The translations under genes and the position numbers were made by a program. From Sphingomonadales bacterium (GTDB lineage: Bacteria > Pseudomonadota > Alphaproteobacteria > Sphingomonadales > Sphingomonadaceae): a stretch of DNA of 64,000 bases. Of this stretch, positions 31,976-41,154 are shown in pieces. The stretch's first letter is position 1; every line of letters starts with the position of its first letter. The DNA lies in contig JADJAC010000011.1 of the NCBI GenBank assembly GCA_016704425.1, positions 558,001 through 622,000 of the forward strand. Reading direction: 5' to 3'. The notes beneath the pieces were generated by a model, which was not told where the DNA came from, did no database searches, and saw nothing but the letters and a program-made list of their open reading frames with translations.

Positions 31976-33666
31976 CAACCCTCGTCGCCCGACCGCAACG
32001 TACACGCCACGCTGGCGCCCGCCAGACAAGTATCCTCGTCGCGCATCAGCGACTGATGTTGCTGATGCTGTTGTTCATTGCTGGCACATTGGTGATCGCC
32101 ACGCGCCTGATTTGGCTCAACTTTGATACTGGAAATGGCCGCGCCGCCGTCGGTGCTTCGGGTCTAGCTGCGCGGGGAGATATTGTAGACCGCAACGGGG
32201 AAGTCCTCGCCCGGACGATCGAGGCCTGGTCGATTGGCGTCCATCCCAACAAGCTGCTCGGGCGGGCCGAAGATCTCGCGCCGAAACTTGCGCGCCTTAT
32301 GCCTGAGCGCACCGAGGCCGAATATCTTGCCATTCTGAAATCCGGCAAGAATTTTGCGTATCTGCGGCCCCGGGCGATGCCGGAGCTTGTTGCGGCCGTG
32401 AATGCGCTGGGCGAGCCCGCCATGGCCTATGCGCGCGAACCGGAGCGGCTCTATCCGCAGACCACCCTGGCTGCTCATGTGATTGGCTATACCGATTTTG
32501 ACGGTCGCGGCGTGATGGGGATGGAACGAGTTCTGAATGATCCGTTCTCCGACCCGTTGACGCGGGGCAAGCCCGTTGCGCTGTCGATCGACAAGCGCGT
32601 CCAGGCCGCGATGGAAAGCGAACTTTCCGCAGCGATGATGGACCTCCAGGCCGTTGGCGCGACTGGGCTCGTCCTTGACGTGAATACGGGCGAAATCATC
32701 GCGATGGTTTCGCTTCCGGTCTTCAACCCAAATCGCAGCGGAGAAGCTGACCCGGAAGCCATGCGCAACAATGTCACCCAAAGCGTCTACGAACTGGGCA
32801 GCACCTTCAAGATGCTGACGATGGCCAATGCAATCGACACGGGCGTGGTCACGGATCTTGGCCGCAGAGTCGATGCGACGGCACCGATCGAAGTGGGCCG
32901 TTTCAAGATCAGTGATGATCACCCGCAAAGGCGCTGGCTCAATGTGCCCGAGACCTTGGCCCACTCATCGAATATCGCAACGGCGCGCTTCGCAGACGAA
33001 CTCGGTGCGCAAAGGACGGAAGCCTTTTTTCGCAAGCTGGGATTCGATTCTGCCCCTCATGTTGAGCTCAGGGAGCGAGGCCGCCCCCTATGGCCACAAA
33101 GTTGGGGGCGTCTGACGACAATGACGGTCGCTTACGGGCATGGAATTGCCGTTTCGCCGTTACATCTCGCAAGCGCCTATGCGACGCTCGTCAATGGCGG
33201 AATCTGGCGCCCGGCAACTCTGATGAAAGTCCAGCCGGGGCATGCACCGAAGGGTCGGCGGATCATTTCCGAACATACCAGTATGATCATGCGCAAGTTG
33301 TTTCGGCTGGTTGTAACGGACGGAACCGGCAAGAATGCCGACGTTCCGGGATTCCGGATCGGGGGCAAGACGGGGACAGCCGAAAAACCAGGCGTCGGGG
33401 GATATTCGAAGACCAAGAATGTTTCGACTTTCGCCGCCGCCTTCCCGATGGACGCCCCGCGCTTTGTTGTGATCGCAATGCTCGATTCGCCCAAAGGAAG
33501 TGCAAATTCCTTTGGGCAGACAACGGCCGCCTATACTGCAGCTCCAGTCGTCGCCAAGGTCATTGCGCGGACTGGCCCGATGCTCGGCGTATTCCCGGAT
33601 GCGAGCCGCGAAGTTGATCTTGCAGACATGATGCCGCTGCTCTGGAAGGGCAAGGAAGAGCATTGA
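31972..33666 (+). CDS. ftsI: Peptidoglycan D,D-transpeptidase FtsI (PBP3)
   Basis: 564 residues. A membrane anchor (about 25-45), a PBP dimerisation region (AARGDIVDRNGEVLA onward), and a transpeptidase domain with SxxK (GSTFKM near 277), SxN (HSSNIA near 331) and KTG (GGKTGTAEKPG near 466). It crosslinks septal peptidoglycan together with FtsW. The start is GTG 31972, overlapping ftsL by 4 bp. Confidence 0.97.
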   Translation: MTTLVARPQRTRHAGARQTSILVAHQRLMLLMLLFIAGTLVIATRLIWLNFDTGNGRAAVGASGLAARGDIVDRNGEVLARTIEAWSIGVHPNKLLGRAEDLAPKLARLMPERTEAEYLAILKSGKNFAYLRPRAMPELVAAVNALGEPAMAYAREPERLYPQTTLAAHVIGYTDFDGRGVMGMERVLNDPFSDPLTRGKPVALSIDKRVQAAMESELSAAMMDLQAVGATGLVLDVNTGEIIAMVSLPVFNPNRSGEADPEAMRNNVTQSVYELGSTFKMLTMANAIDTGVVTDLGRRVDATAPIEVGRFKISDDHPQRRWLNVPETLAHSSNIATARFADELGAQRTEAFFRKLGFDSAPHVELRERGRPLWPQSWGRLTTMTVAYGHGIAVSPLHLASAYATLVNGGIWRPATLMKVQPGHAPKGRRIISEHTSMIMRKLFRLVVTDGTGKNADVPGFRIGGKTGTAEKPGVGGYSKTKNVSTFAAAFPMDAPRFVVIAMLDSPKGSANSFGQTTAAYTAAPVVAKVIARTGPMLGVFPDASREVDLADMMPLLWKGKEEH

Positions 33667-35081
33667 TGCGGCTGGGCACGCTCCTTGGCAGCGATGATGC
33701 AACTCCAGTCACCGGCTTTGCCATTGACCATCGCAAAGTCGCGCCTGGCAACATATTTGGCGCATTCAGGGGCAGCGTCGTCAATGGCGAAGATTTTATT
33801 CCTGCGGCGATAGCCGCTGGAGCAATAGCAGTAGTGGCGGCTCCCAGGGCAAAAGTGGTTGGCGCCGTTCATGTCGCCGATTCCGATCCCCGCCGCGCTT
33901 TCGCACTGATTGCCGCGCGATATTTCGCGCCCTTCCCCGAAATGATCGTCGCTGTCACCGGGACCAATGGAAAGACATCAACGGTTGAGCTCACGCGCCA
34001 GCTCTGGCGCATGGCGGGTCTGAGCGCGGCGTCGATCGGCACGCTGGGCGTAACCACGCCGGATGAGCGGGTGGTGACGGGGCTGACGACGCCCGACATC
34101 GTGACGTTCCTGTCCAACATGGCCGGGCTGAAACGCGAGGGAGTCACGCACGTCGCCTATGAAGCATCGAGCCACGGGCTTCACCAATACCGCGCCGAAG
34201 GGCCGCGAGTGGCAGCCGGAGCCTTCACGAATCTCAGCCGCGATCATCTCGATTATCACGGCGATATGGCAGCCTATTTCACCGCCAAGCTCCGGCTCTT
34301 TTCCGAAGTGATTGCTGATGACGGAGTGGCTGTTGTCTGGGCGGACGATGATCATGCTCACCGGGTCGTCGACCTTGCCCGCGAACGGGGGCTGCGTTTG
34401 ATCCGTGTCGGGGACGCTGGCGATGAGCTGCGCATAATCGAAAGGACACCGACACAACTCGGCCAGACTTTGACTGTCGAGTGGGAAGGAACAAGGCACA
34501 AGGTCAATCTTCCGCTGATAGGGGCTTATCAGGCTGCGAATGCCCTGACATCCGCAGCCCTTGTGATTGCAACGGGCGGTGACGCTGCAACGACCCTTGC
34601 GAACCTCGCGCGGTTGCAGCCTGTTAGAGGGCGGCTCGAGCGCGCGTGCATCACGCGTGCGGGTGCTCCGGTCTATGTTGACTATGCGCACACGCCCGAT
34701 GCGCTGGAAGCAGCGATTGCTGCACTGCGGCCACACGCAAAGGGTAAGCTGATCCTTGTTTTTGGAGCCGGTGGGGATCGCGACACTGGCAAGCGCAAGG
34801 AAATGGGCAAAATTGCTGCGCGCGATGCGGATATCGTCATCGTCACGGACGATAATCCGCGAAGCGAAGATCCTGCATCAATCCGCCAAATGATTCTCGA
34901 AGGCGCGCCACAGGCGACTGAAATCGGTGGGAGGCGAGACGCCATTGCAAAGGCAATTGTGGCGGCAGGTCCGGTCGATATCGTCCTCCTTGCGGGCAAG
35001 GGGCACGAGCAGGGACAGATAGTCGGTGACAAGGTTTTGCCGTTCGATGATGTCACCGTCGCGCGGGAGTGCGCCGCATGA
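33666..35081 (+). CDS. murE: UDP-MurNAc-L-Ala-D-Glu:meso-diaminopimelate ligase
   Basis: 471 residues. ATP-dependent Mur ligase adding the third residue of the stem peptide. VTGTNGKTSTVEL is the P-loop, and DDNPRSEDP (about 398-406) is the DNPR motif that selects meso-diaminopimelate over lysine, as expected for a Gram-negative. The ATG at 33666 shares a base with the ftsI stop (TGATG). Confidence 0.97.
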   Translation: MRLGTLLGSDDATPVTGFAIDHRKVAPGNIFGAFRGSVVNGEDFIPAAIAAGAIAVVAAPRAKVVGAVHVADSDPRRAFALIAARYFAPFPEMIVAVTGTNGKTSTVELTRQLWRMAGLSAASIGTLGVTTPDERVVTGLTTPDIVTFLSNMAGLKREGVTHVAYEASSHGLHQYRAEGPRVAAGAFTNLSRDHLDYHGDMAAYFTAKLRLFSEVIADDGVAVVWADDDHAHRVVDLARERGLRLIRVGDAGDELRIIERTPTQLGQTLTVEWEGTRHKVNLPLIGAYQAANALTSAALVIATGGDAATTLANLARLQPVRGRLERACITRAGAPVYVDYAHTPDALEAAIAALRPHAKGKLILVFGAGGDRDTGKRKEMGKIAARDADIVIVTDDNPRSEDPASIRQMILEGAPQATEIGGRRDAIAKAIVAAGPVDIVLLAGKGHEQGQIVGDKVLPFDDVTVARECAA

Positions 35082-36451
35082 GCGCGCTCTGGACCTCGGC
35101 CGAAATCGAAACCGCGACTGGCGGGGTTGTTTCAGGGCCGTTCGCTGCGACTGGCGTTGCCTTCGATTCACGCGAAGTTGGGCCGGGCGACCTGTTCATT
35201 GCCCTGAAGGGAGAAACAACAGACGGCCATCGCTTTGTCGATGGTGCATTCGAACAAGGCGCTGCCGGCGCGATCGTGTCGCGACCGGTGGCCCACCCGC
35301 ATGTCCAGGTGGCGGATACAACTGCTGCACTGGATGCCCTTGGGGTCGCAGCCAGGGCGCGTACCGCGGCGAAGATCGCGGGCGTAACGGGGTCGGTCGG
35401 CAAGACCGGCACCAAGGAGGCGCTGTCTGCCGCGCTCGCGCGGGGCAAGAGTGGCGCGGTACATCGATCGGTCAAAAGCTATAACAATCATACCGGCGTG
35501 CCGCTCAGCCTGTCGCGCATGGCGGCAGGCAGCGCCTTTGGTGTTTTTGAAATGGGAATGAATCATGCCGGGGAACTGGCAGCACTGACGAGGCTGGTCA
35601 GGCCGCATGTCGCGCTGATCACGACAATAGCCGCTGCGCATATCGAGTTCTTCGATTCCATTGAGGCGATCGCCGATGCCAAGGGCGAGATTTTTCAGGG
35701 TCTCGAGCCGGGCGGAACCGCAATCATTCCGTTCGACAGTCCGCACAGGGACAGGCTTTTCGGCCATGCCAAGCCTTATGCCGCCAACATTCTCACCTTC
35801 GGCATTGGAGACGGCGCGGATGTCCGTCCGCTCGAGGCGATCCCGAACGGCAACGGAACGATGGTGACGGTCCGCCTGCCGGAGGCAGAGTTGAGCTTTA
35901 CTCTTTCACAGCCCGGCGCGCATTGGGTGTCAAATGCACTCGCCGTTTTGGCCGCCGTCGATGCGCTGGGTGGCGATCTTGCGGCGGCTGGCCTCGCGCT
36001 TGCAGATTTTGAAGGTCTGGCGGGTCGCGGCGCACACCACCGCATTCGTGTCGGTGATGGAAACGCGCTGCTCATCGATGAAAGCTACAATGCCAATCCG
36101 ACGTCGATGGCCGCGACGCTTGAGGTCCTTGGCAACACCGAAGCTGCGCGACGCATTGCTGTGCTGGGCGCGATGCGGGAACTTGGTCCCGCAAGCGCCA
36201 CCCTTCATGCCGGCCTGGCGGAGCCCGTGCTTGCGGCTGGCGTCGATTGTGCACTTCTCGTCGGATCGGGCATGGAGCCACTTGCAGAGGCGCTTGAAGG
36301 AAAAGTCGAGTGCGCCCATTGGCCCAATGCGTCATCGGCTGGGGAGGCTCTGCAAAAACTCATCCGCCCCGGCGATGCAATTCTCATCAAGGGCTCGAAC
36401 GCAATCGGCCTCGGCCGGATTGTCACAACATTGACCGGCAGGCAAAACTGA
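35078..36451 (+). CDS. murF: UDP-MurNAc-tripeptide:D-Ala-D-Ala ligase
   Basis: 457 residues. It adds D-Ala-D-Ala to the UDP-MurNAc tripeptide. Seen: FDSREVGPGDLFIALKGE, VTGSVGKTGTKEAL (P-loop), EMGMNHAGELA and DESYNANPTSM. Start ATG 35078 overlaps the murE stop by 4 bp. Its own stop overlaps the mraY ATG by one base. Confidence 0.97.
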   Translation: MSALWTSAEIETATGGVVSGPFAATGVAFDSREVGPGDLFIALKGETTDGHRFVDGAFEQGAAGAIVSRPVAHPHVQVADTTAALDALGVAARARTAAKIAGVTGSVGKTGTKEALSAALARGKSGAVHRSVKSYNNHTGVPLSLSRMAAGSAFGVFEMGMNHAGELAALTRLVRPHVALITTIAAAHIEFFDSIEAIADAKGEIFQGLEPGGTAIIPFDSPHRDRLFGHAKPYAANILTFGIGDGADVRPLEAIPNGNGTMVTVRLPEAELSFTLSQPGAHWVSNALAVLAAVDALGGDLAAAGLALADFEGLAGRGAHHRIRVGDGNALLIDESYNANPTSMAATLEVLGNTEAARRIAVLGAMRELGPASATLHAGLAEPVLAAGVDCALLVGSGMEPLAEALEGKVECAHWPNASSAGEALQKLIRPGDAILIKGSNAIGLGRIVTTLTGRQN

Positions 36452-37521
36452 TGCTGTATCTGATCGCGGAATATCTGCACTTCCCGGGCATCCTGAACCT
36501 GATCCGCTATCTTTCGTTCCGCACCGGCGGCGCGGTCGCGACAGCACTCGTCATCGGGCTGTTGATCGGGCCCAAATTTATTGGCTGGTTGCGTGTTCGC
36601 CAGGGCAAGGGTCAACCCATCCGGGACGATGGGCCCCAATCGCATCTGGCCAAGGTCGGTACGCCGACGATGGGCGGGTTGATGATCCTGACGGCAATCG
36701 GCATTTCGATCCTGCTCTGGATGGATCTGCGCAATATCTATGTCTGGTCCTGCCTCCTCGTGATGGCGGGCTTTGGTCTTGTCGGGTTCAAGGACGATTA
36801 TGACAAGGTGAAGAAGCGCAGCCACAAGGGGCTTTCGGGCCGTGTCCGGTTGCTCTTCGAATTCCTCATAGCGGGCGTTGCGGTTGGCCTGATCACCTGG
36901 CAGTCCGGAACTGAACTCTACCTGCCGTTCGTCAAGGGGCCGGTTGCCGATCTGGGCTATTTCTACATCGTGTTTGGTGCGTTTGTGATCGTGGCCTTCG
37001 GCAATTCGGTCAACCTGACCGACGGGCTCGACGGGCTTGCCACGATGCCGGTCATCATTGCCTGCCTGGCTTTCATGCTGATTGCCTATCTTGTCGGCAA
37101 TTTCAAATATGCCGAATATCTTGGCATCCCCTACGTCAAGGGCGCGGGTGACCTGACGGTCCTGTGCGGAGCGATCGTCGGCGCCGGTCTTGCCTTTCTC
37201 TGGTTCAACGCGCCTCCGGCAGCCGTCTTCATGGGCGATACCGGAAGCCTCGCGCTTGGGGGTACTCTGGGCACGATTGCCGTCGTTTCCGATCATGAAT
37301 TTGCATTGGCCGTCATCGGCGGACTGTTTGTCGTCGAAGCGCTTTCGGTGATCATCCAGGTCTTCTGGTTCAAGCGCACCGGGCGGCGCATCTTCCGCAT
37401 GGCGCCCATCCATCATCATTTCGAGCAGCTTGGCTGGTCAGAACCAACGGTAGTCATCCGCTTCTGGATCGTCTCGTTCGTCCTGGCACTTGCCGGACTA
37501 TCGACGTTGAAGCTGCGGTGA
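36451..37521 (+). CDS. mraY: Phospho-MurNAc-pentapeptide transferase
   Basis: 356 residues with about ten membrane helices. It transfers phospho-MurNAc-pentapeptide to undecaprenyl phosphate, giving lipid I. Family landmarks: GLMILTA with upstream GTPTMGG, FKDDYDK (catalytic Asp pair), NSVNLTDGLDGLA, FMGDTGSLALGG and a final MAPIHHHFE. The upstream open frame from 36310 lies inside murF and is not used. Confidence 0.97.
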   Translation: MLYLIAEYLHFPGILNLIRYLSFRTGGAVATALVIGLLIGPKFIGWLRVRQGKGQPIRDDGPQSHLAKVGTPTMGGLMILTAIGISILLWMDLRNIYVWSCLLVMAGFGLVGFKDDYDKVKKRSHKGLSGRVRLLFEFLIAGVAVGLITWQSGTELYLPFVKGPVADLGYFYIVFGAFVIVAFGNSVNLTDGLDGLATMPVIIACLAFMLIAYLVGNFKYAEYLGIPYVKGAGDLTVLCGAIVGAGLAFLWFNAPPAAVFMGDTGSLALGGTLGTIAVVSDHEFALAVIGGLFVVEALSVIIQVFWFKRTGRRIFRMAPIHHHFEQLGWSEPTVVIRFWIVSFVLALAGLSTLKLR

Positions 37522-38795
37522 TTGTCTCCCCCGCCTTTCGCGGCAAACGCTATGCGGTGCTTGGGCTGGCGCGCTCCGGCCTTGCGACCGTGCGGGCGCT
37601 GGTCGCGAGCGGGGCACATGTCGTTGCCTGGGACAGCAAGGACGATGCCCGGGCCTCTGTCGGCGATGGCGTCACCCTGTCCGACCCGCTCGAGATTGAT
37701 CTCACAGGCTTTGACGGCGTTGTCGTCTCGCCGGGCGTCCCGATCAATCGCCACCCCATTGCCGACAAGGCCCATGCAGCAAATGTCCCGCTGATCGGCG
37801 ATATCGAACTCTTCTCTCAGGCCCGCCCCAGCCTGCCGCCGCACAAGGTCATTGGCATCACGGGAACCAATGGCAAATCGACGACGACGGCATTGATCCA
37901 TCATATCGTCGAAACTGCAGGTATCCCGGCGCGTCTGGGTGGCAATATCGGCCTGCCGATCCTCGGGCAGGAACCGTTGCCGGAAGGTGGCGTCTATGTC
38001 CTCGAACTGTCGAGCTATCAGATCGACCTTTGCCACGCGCTCGACTGCGACATTGCGGTGTTGCTGAACATCACGCCGGACCATCTTGATCGTTACGACG
38101 GTTTTGCTGACTATGCTGCTGCCAAGGAACGCCTCTTTACCATGCAGCATGTCGACAAGGTCGCCGTCATTGCGACCGAAGATGACCGGACGAAGATGAT
38201 CGCCAGCCGGATCAATCATCGACTGATGCGCGTATCGTCCAAACAGGTTGGCGATCAGTCCCGCTGGCCATCCCTTCAAGGGCCGCACAATGCCCAGAAT
38301 GTGGCGGCTGCCAGGGCCGTTGCCGAAGTGCTGGGGATCAAGGCGAGCACAATCGAGGAAGCGCTGCACACCTATCCGGGTCTGCCCCACCGCATGGAGC
38401 GGGTACGAGAACTTGGTGGCGTAGTTTATGTCAATGACAGCAAGGCGACGAACCCGACGTCCACGGCGCCTGCACTGGCTGCCTTCCCGGCGATTCACTG
38501 GATTCTTGGCGGACGGGCCAAGACCAGCGAGCTTGATGCGTGCGTACCGTATTTCGGCCATGTGCGTGCAGCCTACACCATTGGAGAATCGGCCGGGATG
38601 TTTGCATCGCTGCTGAAGGGCAGCATGCCCGTATCCGAATGCGGTTCCCTCGATATTGCAGTGCGCGCTGCAAGCAAGGCAGCCGTAGCCGGAGAAACGG
38701 TGCTCCTGTCCCCGGCCTGCGCATCCTTCGATCAGTTCACGGATTTCGAAGCGAGGGGTGACGCCTTTCGTGTGGCGGTGGAGGCATTGGCATGA
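37518..38795 (+). CDS. murD: UDP-MurNAc-L-alanine:D-glutamate ligase
   Basis: 425 residues. It adds D-Glu to UDP-MurNAc-L-Ala. Seen: AVLGLARSGLATV at the N-terminus, VVSPGVP, ITGTNGKSTTTAL (P-loop), LNITPDHLDRY and VNDSKATNPTST. The start is GTG 37518, overlapping mraY by 4 bp. Confidence 0.97.
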   Translation: MIVSPAFRGKRYAVLGLARSGLATVRALVASGAHVVAWDSKDDARASVGDGVTLSDPLEIDLTGFDGVVVSPGVPINRHPIADKAHAANVPLIGDIELFSQARPSLPPHKVIGITGTNGKSTTTALIHHIVETAGIPARLGGNIGLPILGQEPLPEGGVYVLELSSYQIDLCHALDCDIAVLLNITPDHLDRYDGFADYAAAKERLFTMQHVDKVAVIATEDDRTKMIASRINHRLMRVSSKQVGDQSRWPSLQGPHNAQNVAAARAVAEVLGIKASTIEEALHTYPGLPHRMERVRELGGVVYVNDSKATNPTSTAPALAAFPAIHWILGGRAKTSELDACVPYFGHVRAAYTIGESAGMFASLLKGSMPVSECGSLDIAVRAASKAAVAGETVLLSPACASFDQFTDFEARGDAFRVAVEALA

Positions 38796-39994
38796 CCGCG
38801 GTTCTCGCTCGCAAGCACGGCAAGGGCAGAGTGGTGGCTCGGCTGGGCCGGGGGGATCGTTCACCGGTCGGCTTGTGGTTTTGGGAAATCGATCGTGTGC
38901 TTCTGCTGCTGGTGACGGTTCTGCTCTCGATCGGGCTTGTTGCGGTTGCAGCTGGATCGCCAGCGGCCGCCGCTCGCTATTCGGGCGCAGGTCTGACAAT
39001 TTCGCCACTTGCCTATTTCTGGAAGCAACTGGTCTGGGTCCTTCTGGGCCTGCCCGTGATGATCGGCATTTCGATGCTGCCGCAGCATGTGGCGCGCAGG
39101 CTGGCGCTTGCCGGGGCATCATTTTTCAGTGTCGTACTCGCGCTCGTCCCGGTCCTTGGCAATGAGCGCAACGGCGCGACCCGCTGGATCGGTTATGGCT
39201 TTGCGCAATTCCAGCCATCCGAATTTCTGAAGCCGCTCTTCATTGTCGCCATTGCCTGGATTCTCTCACTCAAGGTGCATGATCGCGCGCTGCCCGTCAT
39301 GCCGATCACGGCCCTGCTGACGGCGATCATTGCTGCCTTGCTGATGATGCAGCCGGATTTTGGCCAGACGGTCGTTTTTGTGTCGGTCTGGATGGCGCTG
39401 ATGCTTGTGTCCGGCATGTCCATGCGCACCATGGGCGCACTTGGCGGCATGGGGTCGCTGGGCATCGTTGCAGCCTATTTCCTCTACCCGGTCGCAAAGA
39501 CCCGCATCAACAATTTCCTCTTTGCCGATGGCGACACCTATCAGGTCGATCAGGCGCATGCCACGCTGACCGCGGGCGGCCTGTTCGGGACCGGTCCGGG
39601 CGGTGGCGAAAAGAAGTTCCACTTGCCCGAAGCGCACACCGACTACATCTTTTCCGTGATCGGGGAGGAGTTCGGCCTGATTGCCTGCATGGCCATAGCG
39701 GCGTTGTTCCTTGCCATTGCGGTTCGCGTGTTCGTGAAATTGCTCGACGAAGAGGACGCCTTCCTCGTCTATGCATCGGCCGGACTCGCAACCCAATTTA
39801 CGGTGCAGGCCTTTATCAACATTGCCGTCAATGTGGGCCTTGCGCCGTCCAAGGGGATGACGCTTCCCTTTATCAGCTATGGCGGCTCATCCATGATTGC
39901 CTTGTCGATCGGCTTTGGACTTCTTCTCGCCTTTACGCGGAAGAATCCCTATCTGTTGCGATCACCCTATGTGGTCAAATGGAGCAGCAGATGA
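38792..39994 (+). CDS. ftsW: Septal peptidoglycan glycosyltransferase FtsW
   Basis: 400 residues with about ten membrane helices of the SEDS family. FtsW polymerises lipid II at the septum with FtsI. Seen: GAGLTISPLAYFWKQLVW, RWIGYGFAQFQPSEFLK, MMQPDFGQTVV, THSEGLIG-equivalent TDYIFSVIGEEFGL, and FISYGGSSM near the end. ATGA overlap with murD and with murG. Confidence 0.96.
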   Translation: MTAVLARKHGKGRVVARLGRGDRSPVGLWFWEIDRVLLLLVTVLLSIGLVAVAAGSPAAAARYSGAGLTISPLAYFWKQLVWVLLGLPVMIGISMLPQHVARRLALAGASFFSVVLALVPVLGNERNGATRWIGYGFAQFQPSEFLKPLFIVAIAWILSLKVHDRALPVMPITALLTAIIAALLMMQPDFGQTVVFVSVWMALMLVSGMSMRTMGALGGMGSLGIVAAYFLYPVAKTRINNFLFADGDTYQVDQAHATLTAGGLFGTGPGGGEKKFHLPEAHTDYIFSVIGEEFGLIACMAIAALFLAIAVRVFVKLLDEEDAFLVYASAGLATQFTVQAFINIAVNVGLAPSKGMTLPFISYGGSSMIALSIGFGLLLAFTRKNPYLLRSPYVVKWSSR

Positions 39995-41154
39995 GTGTTT
40001 CACGCCACTTCGTTCTCGCTGCAGGCGGCACTGGCGGGCACATGATGCCTGCCCACGCGCTGGCTGCCGAACTGGTGGCGCGCGGGCACCATGTCGCGCT
40101 GGTAACGGATGAACGCGGCGCACGGATTCCCGGACTGTTCGAGGATGTGCCGGTGCACATCCTTCCCGCCGGACGGATCACGGGCAATCCCCTGAGCTGG
40201 CCAGGCGGCCTTCGCTCGATATGGTCCGGGCGCCGGATGGCGCTGCGGCTGTATGACGCATTCGAACCGGCCGCTGTTATCGGCTTCGGGGGTTATCCGG
40301 CGTTCCCGGCCTTATCTGCTGCGCATTCGGCTGGCATTCCGACGGCAGTGCATGAACAGAATGCCGTACTCGGTCGCGTCAACAGGCTCGTAGCCAATCG
40401 GGTCCAGGCGATTGCGACGGCCTATCCGGACATCAAGAGGATCGCAGCCCGAAATCTCGTGAAGGTACACCTTGTCGGCAATCCTGTGCGCGAGGACGTG
40501 CTGGCATTGCGCGAGCGGCCTTACCCGCTTCTCGATGCCGAAGGCGTGTTTCGCGTTCTGGTCATCGGCGGCAGCCAGGGTGCTACGATCCTGTCGGACA
40601 TTGTGCCGGACGGGCTTGCCATGCTGCCGGAAGCACTTCGCCGTCGCCTGCAGGTGACGCAGCAGTGCCGGGTGGAGGATATTGATGCAGTCCGTGCCCG
40701 CTACCAGAAGCTTGGCATCCCGGCCGATCTTGCGACCTATATGACGGACATTCCCGAACGGCTGGCCTGGACGCATCTTGTCATCGGGCGCGCCGGGGCG
40801 TCGACAATTGCGGAACTGACAGCCGCAGGCCGACCCGCAATCCTGATCCCGCTGCCAAGCGCCACGGACGATCACCAGACCGAGAATGTTCGCGAAATGG
40901 TGGCAGCCGGAGGCGCGCGCGCAATCCGGCAGGACCGATTCACCCCGGTTGAACTGGCCAAGCAGATGCAGAAGCTGGGCCTTGATCCCCAAGGACTCAC
41001 CAATGCTGCGCGGGCAGCGCACAATTGCGGACGCCCCCGGGCGACTGCGGATCTTGCCGACCTTGTCGAAAGCCTCGGCCGCACACCCGTCGTGGATGGC
41101 CTGCGCGCCGATGATTGGGCGCCCTCGCCGCGCCTGGTTGGAGCAACGGCATGA
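39991..41154 (+). CDS. murG: UDP-GlcNAc:lipid I GlcNAc transferase
   Basis: 387 residues. GT-B glycosyltransferase making lipid II. Seen: AAGGTGGHMMPAHALA near the N-terminus, GFGGYPAFPAL, HEQNAVLGRVNRL, VIGGSQGATIL and a C-terminal IGRAGASTIAEL with LPSATDDHQ. The ATG at 39991 is chosen over 39979: it has GGAG six bases upstream and gives the same ATGA junction as its neighbours. Confidence 0.97.
   Translation: MSVSRHFVLAAGGTGGHMMPAHALAAELVARGHHVALVTDERGARIPGLFEDVPVHILPAGRITGNPLSWPGGLRSIWSGRRMALRLYDAFEPAAVIGFGGYPAFPALSAAHSAGIPTAVHEQNAVLGRVNRLVANRVQAIATAYPDIKRIAARNLVKVHLVGNPVREDVLALRERPYPLLDAEGVFRVLVIGGSQGATILSDIVPDGLAMLPEALRRRLQVTQQCRVEDIDAVRARYQKLGIPADLATYMTDIPERLAWTHLVIGRAGASTIAELTAAGRPAILIPLPSATDDHQTENVREMVAAGGARAIRQDRFTPVELAKQMQKLGLDPQGLTNAARAAHNCGRPRATADLADLVESLGRTPVVDGLRADDWAPSPRLVGATA

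Noticed and set aside
37416..39122. 568-codon minus-strand frame opposite murD and ftsW
   Set aside because: Lies entirely antisense to murD/ftsW, has unusual composition and no recognisable motif.
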